Positions 34,601 through 41,534 of a stretch of 64,000 nucleotides of DNA are shown in pieces; position 1 is the first letter of the stretch, and every line of letters begins with the position of its first letter. The position numbers and the translations under genes are program-made. Where the stretch lies: contig NZ_FUIA01000016.1 in NCBI RefSeq assembly GCF_900163665.1, positions 248,001 through 312,000 on the forward strand. The letters are read 5' to 3'. The notes beneath the pieces were generated by a model. It had not been told where the DNA came from, did no database searches, and saw only the letters and a list, made by a program, of their open reading frames with translations. The stretch comes from Frigoribacterium sp. JB110. GTDB lineage: Bacteria; Actinomycetota; Actinomycetes; Actinomycetales; Microbacteriaceae.

Positions 34601-37229
34601 CGACCCCACCGAGCCGACGACGCCCGAGCCCGTCGACATCGACGGCACGGCCGTCATGGACGCGGATGCCGCATGGCGCTTCCATGACGCGGAGGAGGAC
34701 CCGGCTGCTGGCCTCGACGACAAGACAGCATGGACCGCGGCCGACTTCGACGATTCTGCGTGGAAGACCGGAACGACCAGCTTCGGCGCGAAGCGCGGAG
34801 AGATCGCCGACCTCGGCGGAGGATTCACTCCGGAGACCCTGGTGTCGCAGTACAAGGAGGACGGGGACAACGTCGAGGCGATGTTCTTCCGCAGCTCGTT
34901 CGAGCTGTCGGACGACGACCTCGAACTGATCACACAGCTGAACGGCGAGCTCGCCTACGACGACGGGGCCCGCGTGTACGTCAACGGTGAGATGGTCGGC
35001 GGATTCCGCGACGCACGCATCGACGACGGTGAGGGCAACATGGTCTATGCGGGCGACAACGAGTCGGCCCCGAGCACCGATGCGTTCAGCGTGCCGGCGG
35101 AGCACCTTCAGGCAGGGACCAACGAGATCGCGGTCCAGGTGCACAACACCAACGCCGGCAGCTCCGACATCTACATGCAGCTGCTCTCGCTCATCGTGGT
35201 GGCGAAGGACGCGCCAGCGGCGATCTCCGACGTCGTGCTGAGCCCCGGCGCCGACCAGACGCAGCGCAACCTCACCTTCTACACCGACCGCGATGTCGAC
35301 ACCCAGGTGCAGATCGCGCCGGTGGATGCGCGCACCGGGGCGGAGTTCCCCGTCGCGGGGGCCCGCGTCATCGACGCCGCAACGGAGGCGACGCGCGACG
35401 GCCGGTTCTCGAACCGTGCCGTGCTGGACGCCCTCGACGAGGACACGAGCTACATGTACCGCGTCGGCAGCGACGATTCCGGGTGGTCGCGCTCGTACGA
35501 GCTCTGGACGGGCACGTACGACAGCACGCACAGCTTCGTCTTCCTGGCCGACTCGCAGATCGGCGCATCCGGGAGCTGGGAAGCCGACGGTGAGCGCTGG
35601 GCGGCCGCGCTGGATCAGATCGACACGCACGAGAAGGACGCGTCGATGATCGTCAGCGGGGGCGACCAGGTCAACTCGCACCGGTCGGAGGACGAGTACC
35701 GCGTGCTGCTGGAGCCGGAACTGCTGACGCAGCTGCCCTTCGCGTCCACGATCGGCAACCACGACAATCAGTCCGACCAGTACAACTCGCACTTCTTCAC
35801 GCCGAACCAGTCGGAGACGCACGGCTACGAAGACGCCGAAGAGCGCGCGGGCGGCGACTACTGGCACATCTACAACGGCGTGCTCTACCTGAACATCAAC
35901 ACGAACGCGCGCAGCGAGAACGAGGAGGACCACATCGCCTTCATGCGGGAGGTCGTGGAGGAGCAGGGCGACAACGCCGACTGGATCGTCGCGGTCATGC
36001 ACCACTCGCTGTACTCGGCGGCGTTCCACTCGCTCGAGCAGGACGTGATCGAGCGTCGTGAGGCTCTGTCGCCCGCGTTCAGCGAGCTGGGGGTCGACCT
36101 GGTGCTCGCAGGCCATGACCACAGCTACACGCGCAGCTATCTGATGGAGGGCACCTCGCCGGCCGGCGATCTCGAAGCGCAGGAGGAGTCGGGCGTGACC
36201 CTCGCAGCGGAGGAAGGGCAGGTGCTCTACGTCACGGGCAACTCGTCGACGGGCAGCAAGTTCTACGGCATCGACGAGGACTCGCCCGAGGCTGCGGTGA
36301 AGTTCCAGTCGAACGAGCCGCAGTACACGGATGTCGATGTCTCGCCGGACGAGGTCACGCTCACCACGTACAAGACGATGGATCGAACGGTCGTCGACGA
36401 GGTGACGCTGACCCGCACGGTCGACGATGAGACCGGCCCGGTGCTCTCGGGCGTGGATGCGACGCAGACACCGCAGGGCCAGCCGTTCGACGTGCTGACC
36501 GGCGTGAGCGCGGTCGACGAGGTCGACGGCGACGTCACGGACGCGATCGAGGTGACCGGTGAGGTCGACACACGGGTGCCTGGCGAGTACGCCATCACGT
36601 ACTCGGCAGTCGACGAGTCGGGCAACGAGACGCGGGCCGAGCGCGCCGTCACGGTGACCGCGGTCGAGCCGACGTTCATGGGCGTTCCGGATGCGAGGAC
36701 GGTCGTCGAGGGTGAGCAGTTCGACGAACTCGAGGGCGTCTCGGCGATCGACGCGAACGGCGACGACATCACGGATCGCATCGAGGTCGAGATGACGTCG
36801 ACTCAGCAGACCGGGCCGGCCCGACTCGTCGCGCCGGCGGCGGGCGACTACGCCCTGGTCTACTCCGTCACGGATGAGTACGGCACGACCGCGACGGCCG
36901 AGACGGCTGTGACGGTCGAAGCCGCCGAGGATCCGAGCGACCCCGACGACGGCGGGGGTGACGGTGACGGCGACGGAACCGACGGTGGGACTGACGGTGA
37001 CGGCACCGACGGCGGCAGCACCGACGGTGACGCTACCGACAGCGACGACACCGGGACCGACGGTGACGCGACCGACGGTGGCACCGACGGCGGCACCGAC
37101 GCTTCGGACGGCACCGACGAGCTGCCGGCAACCGGCGGGACGGTCTCGGCAGCGTGGGGAGTCCTCGGAATCCTCGCCCTGCTCACCGGAGCGGGCATCC
37201 TGCTCGGCCGCCGCGTGACGCGCGCCTGA
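31650..37229 (+). CDS. Sortase-anchored GH92 glycosidase fused to metallophosphoesterase
   Basis: 1859-residue secreted protein. Order: signal peptide (1-~38, ends AAIAAEDSS); GH92 module (~45-780) opening with FIGTGMDESNNSRG and NTFPGATVPFGMVQ and holding DDLGSMSAWYVWANLGIMP; a beta-sandwich (~785-965); Pro/Glu linker; galactose-binding-like domain (~1000-1185); purple-acid-phosphatase-like FN3 domain; metallophosphoesterase (~1292-1560) with FLADSQI, GGDQVNSH, GNHDNQ, MHHSLYS and AGHDHSYTR; two DUF5011-type Ig repeats; an Asp/Gly/Thr-rich tail; LPATG at ~1825, a hydrophobic helix and RRVTRA. GH92 enzymes are exo-alpha-mannosidases. A joint attack on phosphorylated mannans (for example yeast phosphomannan) is inference. 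ATG 31650 has GGAGA 8 nt upstream. Confidence 0.9.
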   Translation: MPSPEPVRRRGRIAVAAGVIGALAAASVVTTAPAAIAAEDSSLSAFDAVDQFIGTGMDESNNSRGNDHYGNTFPGATVPFGMVQSSPTTYQSDNGEQFGGYKYEADEIRGFGMTRLSGTGCRSNFGGFDFPVIPFSGELADDSLPSNPATDISEYFLPFAHDDETAEPGYYSVALDSGVEAELTSTTRTAVSRYSFDADATLLFEAGGSNNEVHASDIAFDPDTGELSGTVSANIVCNGGGQYTAHFSATFDQPVESYGVWTPDGLESGGTSADAASKHGAGAWVSFADGADVTAKIGLSYVSVDGARANAEAETADLTFDEVRSDAASTWQEALTTIDATGGSDDDRITFYTALYHALLHPNTFQDVDGTYIGYDGESHTVEEGRDFYVNFSGWDTYRGQSQLVAMVYPDRASDINQSIVDMVEQSGQWTSWPSYNQVQTKMSGDSLQNIVAATDDFGATDYDRETALATMVETQTLPMTDSARSDGVMYGIHGWVDGDRQGAATSRTLEYATNDFAIAQLAQRLGDDAAYETFSTRSQNWKNVFNYAREHIDARNRNGFLNTSLTTQGAQFEQSTGLQYGFNVSHNMAALIEARGGTEAATADLDALLVDLDGGAFSDTAYLANQPSFGLPWVYNWLQAPHKTTDTLYRAADELFHTDPDGLYGNDDLGSMSAWYVWANLGIMPAIWGTADLVVSAPMFEHIEISPIGAERTITIDAPGAGEDRKYTTALSVNGTPQTASWLSPEFVRSGGTLDFTMSAEPGSWGTDADDVPPSYPAGTDSPNSVGITDDGAVNMGGLDAGGIGLSRQDLEDAGVTGGTQLPMGETGVSFTWPDTAAGEVDHWIPSGQVLEFGDIEASGVSFLGLATNGPSRGTASVTYADGSTQDVDVRFTDWTSGSIEPGNIRMIDLTKRNKLDGGHDTAAPTLYGTAVVPLDESKKVRSVTLPTEVSRGIMHVFDVALQPIADDDEPTEPELPTRPDPIDPTEPTTPEPVDIDGTAVMDADAAWRFHDAEEDPAAGLDDKTAWTAADFDDSAWKTGTTSFGAKRGEIADLGGGFTPETLVSQYKEDGDNVEAMFFRSSFELSDDDLELITQLNGELAYDDGARVYVNGEMVGGFRDARIDDGEGNMVYAGDNESAPSTDAFSVPAEHLQAGTNEIAVQVHNTNAGSSDIYMQLLSLIVVAKDAPAAISDVVLSPGADQTQRNLTFYTDRDVDTQVQIAPVDARTGAEFPVAGARVIDAATEATRDGRFSNRAVLDALDEDTSYMYRVGSDDSGWSRSYELWTGTYDSTHSFVFLADSQIGASGSWEADGERWAAALDQIDTHEKDASMIVSGGDQVNSHRSEDEYRVLLEPELLTQLPFASTIGNHDNQSDQYNSHFFTPNQSETHGYEDAEERAGGDYWHIYNGVLYLNINTNARSENEEDHIAFMREVVEEQGDNADWIVAVMHHSLYSAAFHSLEQDVIERREALSPAFSELGVDLVLAGHDHSYTRSYLMEGTSPAGDLEAQEESGVTLAAEEGQVLYVTGNSSTGSKFYGIDEDSPEAAVKFQSNEPQYTDVDVSPDEVTLTTYKTMDRTVVDEVTLTRTVDDETGPVLSGVDATQTPQGQPFDVLTGVSAVDEVDGDVTDAIEVTGEVDTRVPGEYAITYSAVDESGNETRAERAVTVTAVEPTFMGVPDARTVVEGEQFDELEGVSAIDANGDDITDRIEVEMTSTQQTGPARLVAPAAGDYALVYSVTDEYGTTATAETAVTVEAAEDPSDPDDGGGDGDGDGTDGGTDGDGTDGGSTDGDATDSDDTGTDGDATDGGTDGGTDASDGTDELPATGGTVSAAWGVLGILALLTGAGILLGRRVTRA

Positions 37230-37238
37230 CACGACACA

Positions 37239-37282
37239 CACGTCGCCCCCTGGCCCGCAACCGCGGACCAGGGGGCGACGTG
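37239..37282 (+). terminator. 15-bp hairpin after the GH92 gene
   Basis: Arms CACGTCGCCCCCTGG (37239-37253) and complement (37268-37282), loop 14 nt with further pairing CCGC/GCGG. No U-tract. It probably served as a terminator between GH92 and the formerly convergent aldehyde dehydrogenase gene. Confidence 0.65.
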
Positions 37283-37287
37283 CGTCA

Positions 37288-37307
37288 GGCGCTCAGTGCG
37301 CCATCGC
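37288..37307. repeat. Left 20-bp direct repeat of the island (attL candidate)
   Basis: GGCGCTCAGTGCGCCATCGC, identical to 60923-60942, which is the 3' end and stop of the aldehyde dehydrogenase gene. The left copy contains the antisense of the same AMAH-stop sequence but no further dehydrogenase sequence. Confidence 0.7.
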
Positions 37308-37486
37308 TGCACGCGCACCTATCGCTCACTGGGTCCGATCGGCCGGTGAGCTCGGTGCGTCTGCCGGAAACGATGGCGGTCTCAACCGGTAAACGCACCA
37401 CCCGCCTACTCTGTCAGGTCTTCGTGCCGTAGGTGCCATGTCTGCGGTAGCGAGACCCAGCGATGCCGCCCCCGTATCCTCGAGGG

Positions 37487-37864
37487 ATGAACATGAGTCG
37501 TGGTCGCGCAGTTGGGAGTGCTTTCTCCGCGAAGGAGAAGACGGTGCTGGATCTTCTGTGCAGCGGGGATCACCCGTACCGTGAACTGGCTCGCGAGCAG
37601 CTCCGCGTCGCGTCGTGGGGTGGGTACCAGCTCGACGAGTGCGACTGCTTCCTTATCTCGGTTCCCAAGTTGCCGAAGGCAGCCCGGATCAGGCACGGTG
37701 GCGGACCGTTCTCTACCTTGGATGTCTCGCGCGCCGGAGAAGGGCTTGGCCAGCTCGATCTATGGGTCGTCGACGGTTACCTGCACTCCGTTGACTACAT
37801 GACCTACGACGATCACGAGATGCTGCCTGACCTCGAAGATGACACTCTCGAGCCGCTCTACTGA
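37487..37864 (+). CDS. IS30 passenger gene, immunity/antitoxin-like small protein (copy 1)
   Basis: 125 residues inside the IS, convergent with the transposase. Sequence features: KTVLDLLCSGDHPYRELARE, a Cys-rich DECDCF segment, and a C-terminal pattern DLWVVDGYLHSVDYMTYDDH-EMLPDLEDD. This C-terminal layout, an aromatic strand followed by an acidic tail, resembles small actinobacterial immunity or antitoxin-type proteins; I do not recognise a named family. A TATCCT box 6 nt before ATG 37487 suggests leaderless expression; ATG 37493 is an alternative start. The gene is identical in both IS copies, so it is under transposon inheritance. Confidence 0.65.
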   Translation: MNMSRGRAVGSAFSAKEKTVLDLLCSGDHPYRELAREQLRVASWGGYQLDECDCFLISVPKLPKAARIRHGGGPFSTLDVSRAGEGLGQLDLWVVDGYLHSVDYMTYDDHEMLPDLEDDTLEPLY

Positions 37865-37869
37865 GCCGT

Positions 37870-39036
37870 TTAGGCGAGCCTGCAAGCACGAAGTCGTTCG
37901 CGGCTGCTCAGCCAGTCAAGGACCTGGCGTGGACGTGTGTTGATCTTGTTCGCGATCTGATCGAGTTCGTCTTGAGTGAAGCGGTACAGGTCGGCGTTCT
38001 TCGCCAGGTACTGGCGTAGGAGCCGGTTGGTGTTCTCGTTCGAGCCTCGTTGCCACGGTGAGCGAGGATCGCAGAAGTAGACGTGGATGCCGAGGTCGTG
38101 GGCGAGTTGTTCGTGCTCTGACATCTCTCGACCTCGATCCCAAGTGATCGACCTCAACAGTGATTTCGGCATGCCGCGGAGGTTCTGGACGAGCGCGGCG
38201 CGGACGTCTGGGCCCTTGATGCCATCGAGCTTGACGAGGCGAACGATCCTGGTGGTGCGTTCCACGAGGGTTGCCACGGCGCTGGGGCGTCGCCCCATGA
38301 CGAGGTCCCCTTCCCAATGCCCTACCTCGGTCCGGGTCTCGATCTGCTCTGGTCGATCATGGATAGAGACCATGTTCCGCAGCCGGCCCCGCCCGTGCCC
38401 GGTACGACGCGCTTTCCTCGAGGTGCGCATGCCGCGCCCCGACCGCAGATGCGTCTTCAGCGTCGAGGGGAGCGACAGGCGCGAGCTGATGTAGAGGGTC
38501 CGGTAGTTAGCCTCGTGCGAGGTCCGTACTCCCTGTGCTGAAGCCGGAGTCAGTCGGAGCCATGCCGCGATCTGCTGCGGCGACCAATCCGCCATCAGCT
38601 TCTCCTGCACGATGCTCCGCAGGTCATCGTGCGTTTCCAGCTTGCACGGCTTCGGACGCCTCGCGTTCTCCCACGCTCGTCGATCGGCTGCCGCAGCCCG
38701 GTACTGCGTAGGTCCACCGTTACGGGCGATCTCCCGCGAGACCGAGGAAGCAGACCGGCGCAGGCGAGTCGCGATAGCGCGCGCGGAATCACCGGCCGCG
38801 AGTCCGCGGGAGATTTCCTCTCGTTCAGTGAGCGACAGTCTCAGCGGTGCCCGTGAACGCGCTGCCGGGCGGATCCCGCCGGTCACTGCCAGGAGCCGAC
38901 GCACCGCCTCACGGTTGCAGCACACAGCCCGGGCGATAACCCGGACCGGCTCGCCCGCGCGCCATCGTTCCCATACCGCGTCCTGCTGTTCGAGACTCAA
39001 CACCATGCCCGGGCCTCCTCGCCGATCTATCCGCAT
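37870..39036 (-). CDS. IS30-family transposase (copy 1)
   Basis: 388 residues. N-terminal HTH (AVWERWRAGEPVRVIARAVC) and second HTH with LSLTEREEISRGLAAGDSAR; DDE catalytic core with GHWEGDLVMGR, ITWDRGREMSEHEQ and WQRGSNENTNRLLRQYL. Compared with copy 2, the highly conserved SHEAIYRTLY motif reads SHEANYRTLY and the residue three before it is Thr instead of Ile, so this copy may be catalytically impaired. Confidence 0.93.
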   Translation of the reverse strand: MRIDRRGGPGMVLSLEQQDAVWERWRAGEPVRVIARAVCCNREAVRRLLAVTGGIRPAARSRAPLRLSLTEREEISRGLAAGDSARAIATRLRRSASSVSREIARNGGPTQYRAAAADRRAWENARRPKPCKLETHDDLRSIVQEKLMADWSPQQIAAWLRLTPASAQGVRTSHEANYRTLYISSRLSLPSTLKTHLRSGRGMRTSRKARRTGHGRGRLRNMVSIHDRPEQIETRTEVGHWEGDLVMGRRPSAVATLVERTTRIVRLVKLDGIKGPDVRAALVQNLRGMPKSLLRSITWDRGREMSEHEQLAHDLGIHVYFCDPRSPWQRGSNENTNRLLRQYLAKNADLYRFTQDELDQIANKINTRPRQVLDWLSSRERLRACRLA

Positions 39037-39170
39037 GCTTCCACCACTGGGTGGTGCGTTGACCGGTTGAGACCGCCATCGTTATCGGCAGCAGGATGTT
39101 GTCTCGAAGGTTTCAACAGCCATCACCACTGAGGACGGGTTTGCTTGACGCGCGTTCAGGTTCACGCACG

Positions 39171-39198
39171 GGGCCCCAGCCGAGATCGGCTGGGGCCC
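39171..39198. terminator. Perfect 12-bp hairpin after the secreted-protein gene
   Basis: GGGCCCCAGCCG-AGAT-CGGCTGGGGCCC, 26 bp downstream of the minus-strand stop at 39224. No U-tract on either side. Confidence 0.6.
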
Positions 39199-39223
39199 GA
39201 GAAACAGCAGGTTTGAGCTCAGG

Positions 39224-39748
39224 TCACGCGACGAGAACGATGTCTACTTTTGTACCGACGACGTTTCCGCCGAGTTCGATGAGAACGCTGGGTCCGTAAT
39301 GGCGGTCGGTGCACTGAGAGGAGCTGCCCCAGCAGAGCTTCGCTTTGGCTCCAGAAGTGACCCAGAAGTTGCCACGATTATTCCAGGTGCCCGCGGTGAT
39401 GCCGTGAGAAAAGCCGACGCTCGCGGAGGGTGGGCCTGAAGGTAGAGCAACTCCGTACCAGCATCCGCGGACGTTAGAGCAGTTGGGGTACGCGGTTCGC
39501 GCCGAGGGGTTGGAGCTCTCGGATTCTTCGAGTGCGGCCGCGAGCGAGTCGGGAAGCACCTGGACGCTGGTGGGCAGGCCAGTCTCGTCGTCGATGGTGA
39601 CTCGGATAGGCGTGTCTGAATCGAGGAGTGCTACTTCTGCTTCGGTCAGGTGGGAGTTGTCCACGGCCGGTGCCAGTGCGGTCAAGGGGGTGGCCACGAT
39701 GATCGCGGCAGCCACGGCCAGAAAGCCGATTACGGGCTTGATCTTCAT
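39224..39748 (-). CDS. Small secreted protein of unknown function
   Basis: 174 residues. A clear Sec signal peptide (MKIKPVIGFLAVAAAIIVAT, cleavage near ALA-PAVD) is followed by an acidic 60-residue pro-like region and a C-terminal ~95-residue domain rich in Cys, Trp and Gly (NCSNVRGCWYG, GTWNNRGNFWVTSG, KLCWGSSSQCTDR, GPSVLIELGGNVVG). Four cysteines could form two disulfides. The domain looks like a small extracellular binding or toxin-like fold; I do not recognise it. It is downstream of a small membrane protein gene (37-bp gap), forming a two-gene unit. Confidence 0.75.
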   Translation of the reverse strand: MKIKPVIGFLAVAAAIIVATPLTALAPAVDNSHLTEAEVALLDSDTPIRVTIDDETGLPTSVQVLPDSLAAALEESESSNPSARTAYPNCSNVRGCWYGVALPSGPPSASVGFSHGITAGTWNNRGNFWVTSGAKAKLCWGSSSQCTDRHYGPSVLIELGGNVVGTKVDIVLVA

Positions 39749-39785
39749 TTTGTTCCTAAGTGATGTGAGAGTGCGGCGGTCGCTG

Positions 39786-40145
39786 TCACGGCCTGGACAG
39801 CATCCAGCTGACGAAGTAGGTGGCGAACGCGGCCACCAGGACAGTGACGACCAGAACGAAGACGAATTTAATTCGTGGACGTTCGTGAGCGGATGCGAGG
39901 AGCGCGATCCCTGGGATGGTGGCGATGAGAAGACCGCTGGCGATGGAGAACAGCAGTGATACCTGGTCGAGGACGTTGACTGCGCCGGGGCCTTCACTCA
40001 TGTAGTCGAAGTGACCTTCGACGGAAGAAGCGATTGAGGCGGAAATCGCAAGTAGGATGCACGCCGCGAGCCCCGGGATCAGAATCGCGGCGACGCCTAT
40101 CTTGCTGATCTTTCGTAGCTTCCGCGTGTGGGTTACGTCTGTCAT
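39786..40145 (-). CDS. Small three-helix membrane protein
   Basis: 119 residues. Hydrophobic helices at about 17-37 (VAAILIPGLAACILLAISAS), 60-85 and 92-114. The N-terminus is basic (TRKLRKISK). No known family recognised. It is encoded immediately upstream of, and probably co-transcribed with, the secreted protein, so an immunity, secretion or accessory role is possible. IS3 lies directly upstream. A 9-bp palindrome at 40168-40191 is in its promoter region. Confidence 0.65.
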   Translation of the reverse strand: MTDVTHTRKLRKISKIGVAAILIPGLAACILLAISASIASSVEGHFDYMSEGPGAVNVLDQVSLLFSIASGLLIATIPGIALLASAHERPRIKFVFVLVVTVLVAAFATYFVSWMLSRP

Positions 40146-40167
40146 GGTTTCGTCTCAATCTCTGTAG

Positions 40168-40191
40168 GTCCGCAAGTACTAGCTTGCGGAC
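40168..40191. promoter_or_regulatory. Palindrome upstream of the membrane-protein gene, at the IS3 border
   Basis: GTCCGCAAG-TACTAG-CTTGCGGAC: 9-bp perfect arms, directly abutting the IS3 left end at 40192 and 23 bp upstream of the minus-strand start at 40145. It may be an operator or the palindromic target used by the IS. Confidence 0.4.
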
Positions 40192-40242
40192 TGACTCGCC
40201 CCGGCGTGTCCGGAGACTGGATTCCTTGGAAGGATCAGTCTC

Positions 40243-40569
40243 ATGGCACGACCCAGCAAATACCCCGCCGAGCTGCGTGAGCGCGCGGTCCGGATGGTCG
40301 CGGAGGTCCGCGACGATCATCCGAGCGAGCTCGCCGCGATCCGGCATGTCGCCGGGCTTCTCGGCATCGGCTCCCCGGAGACGCTGCGGACCTGGATCCG
40401 GCGGCGCGAGATCGACGCGGGCGAGCGTCCTGGGGTGACGACCGAGCAGGCCGAGGAGAACAAGCGCCTCAAGCGCGAGAACGCCGAGTTGCGGCGGGCG
40501 AACGAGATCCTGAAGGCCGCGTCGGCTTTCTTCGCGGCCGAGCTCGACCGGCCACAGAAGCGATCGTGA
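40243..40569 (+). CDS. IS3-family transposase OrfA
   Basis: 108 residues: HTH_Tnp_1-type helix-turn-helix (MARPSKYPAELRERAVRMVA, ETLRTWIRRREID) plus leucine-zipper heptads (EENKRLKRENAELRRANEIL). OrfB overlaps the stop, consistent with programmed -1 frameshifting to an OrfAB fusion. Confidence 0.92.
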   Translation: MARPSKYPAELRERAVRMVAEVRDDHPSELAAIRHVAGLLGIGSPETLRTWIRRREIDAGERPGVTTEQAEENKRLKRENAELRRANEILKAASAFFAAELDRPQKRS

Positions 40570-41495
40570 GGTTCATCACCGATCACAAGGACCGAGCTGA
40601 TGGAGGTCTGCGGTGGGGTGTCGAGTCGATCTGTGCCGTGCTCGCCTCGCATGGTGTCGGGATCGCCCCATCGACCTACTACGACGCGAGAGATCGCGGC
40701 CTGTCGGCGCGTGAACAGCGTGACGAGAGGTGGAAGGACATCATCTTCACCACCTGGGAGAAGCAGCGTCGTCGCCTCGGGGCGCGCAAGCTCTGGCTCC
40801 GGCTGCGCCGAGACGGCCACTCCATTGCCCGCGTCACCGTCGAGCGCCTCATGCGCGAGCTCGGGATCAGCGGTGTGATTCGTGGCGGCCGCAAGAAGCC
40901 TGCCGATACCGGTGAGCGGCAGACGCGGCCGGCGGACCTCGTCGACCGGCACTTCCGTCGGTTCCGCACCGATCAGCTGTGGGTGGCGGATTTCACGTAT
41001 GTGTGGACGTGGACGGGCTGGGTGTATGTCGCGTTCGTGTTCGACGCGTACTCACGCCGCGTCCTCGGATGGCGGGCCGCGACATCGATGGCGACGCCGC
41101 TGGTGTTGGACTGTCTCGAGATGGCACTGTTCACGCGCCGCCGCGAGGGCGCCACCGGGTTCGCGGGGCTGACGCATCACACGGATGCCGGGTCGGTCTA
41201 CACGTCGATCGCGTTCACCGAGCGCCTCGCCGACGAACATATCGACCCGTCAGTCGGCAGCGTCGGTGACGCGTATGACAACTCCCTCGCGGAGTCCCAG
41301 ATCGGGCTCTACAAGTCCGAGCTGATCCATCTCGAGGGGCCGTGGCGGGACGTCGCGCATGTCGAGGCCGCGACCGCGGAGTGGGTGTCGTGGTTCAACA
41401 CGGAGCGGATGCACGGCTCGCTCGACGACCTCACCCCGAGCGAGGTCGAGCAGATCGACTACGCTCGCCACCAGTCGTTGGAAACAGCGGCCTGA
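40566..41495 (+). CDS. IS3-family transposase OrfB (DDE integrase)
   Basis: 309 residues. Catalytic residues are in WVADFTYVWTW (D), HTDAGSVYTSI (D) and YDNSLAESQIGLYK (E). HTH_21-type region HSIARVTVERLMRELGISGV. It appears intact. A fragment homologous to residues around HTDAGSVY occurs again on the minus strand at 53367-53453. Confidence 0.93.
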   Translation: MRFITDHKDRADGGLRWGVESICAVLASHGVGIAPSTYYDARDRGLSAREQRDERWKDIIFTTWEKQRRRLGARKLWLRLRRDGHSIARVTVERLMRELGISGVIRGGRKKPADTGERQTRPADLVDRHFRRFRTDQLWVADFTYVWTWTGWVYVAFVFDAYSRRVLGWRAATSMATPLVLDCLEMALFTRRREGATGFAGLTHHTDAGSVYTSIAFTERLADEHIDPSVGSVGDAYDNSLAESQIGLYKSELIHLEGPWRDVAHVEAATAEWVSWFNTERMHGSLDDLTPSEVEQIDYARHQSLETAA

Positions 41496-41534
41496 CACCA
41501 GTCAATAACTCTCCGGACACGCCGGGGCGAGTCA

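Larger units (their letters stand above)
37371..39081 (-). mobile_element. IS30-family insertion sequence, copy 1
   Basis: 1711 bp with ~33-bp terminal inverted repeats (one mismatch) starting CGATGGCGGTCTCAACCGGT. It contains an IS30 transposase on the minus strand and a passenger gene on the plus strand. Copy 2 at 55828-57538 is the same length and, by eye, differs at only two bases, both in the transposase. No clear target duplication. The flanks CTGCCG(n4) and (n4)CGGCAG make a palindromic target. Confidence 0.9.
40192..41534 (+). mobile_element. IS3-family element (complete), disrupting a gene
   Basis: 1343 bp. Perfect 25-bp terminal repeats starting TGACTCGCCCCGGCGTGTCC. It encodes OrfA and OrfB in the plus direction. 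Its right end truncates the minus-strand gene 41535-42573. I see no convincing target duplication. Confidence 0.88.

Noticed and set aside
31581..37241. 1886-codon open frame antisense to the GH92 gene
   Set aside because: It is the mirror frame produced by GC-rich codon usage. The sense frame has signal peptide, catalytic motifs and sortase signal; the antisense translation (Arg/Val/Gly-rich) has none.
37288..37307. Interpreting the left repeat as a chance match
   Set aside because: A 20-base exact match in the same orientation, placed precisely at both ends of the IS-rich region, is very unlikely by chance in 64 kb, so I kept it as a finding.
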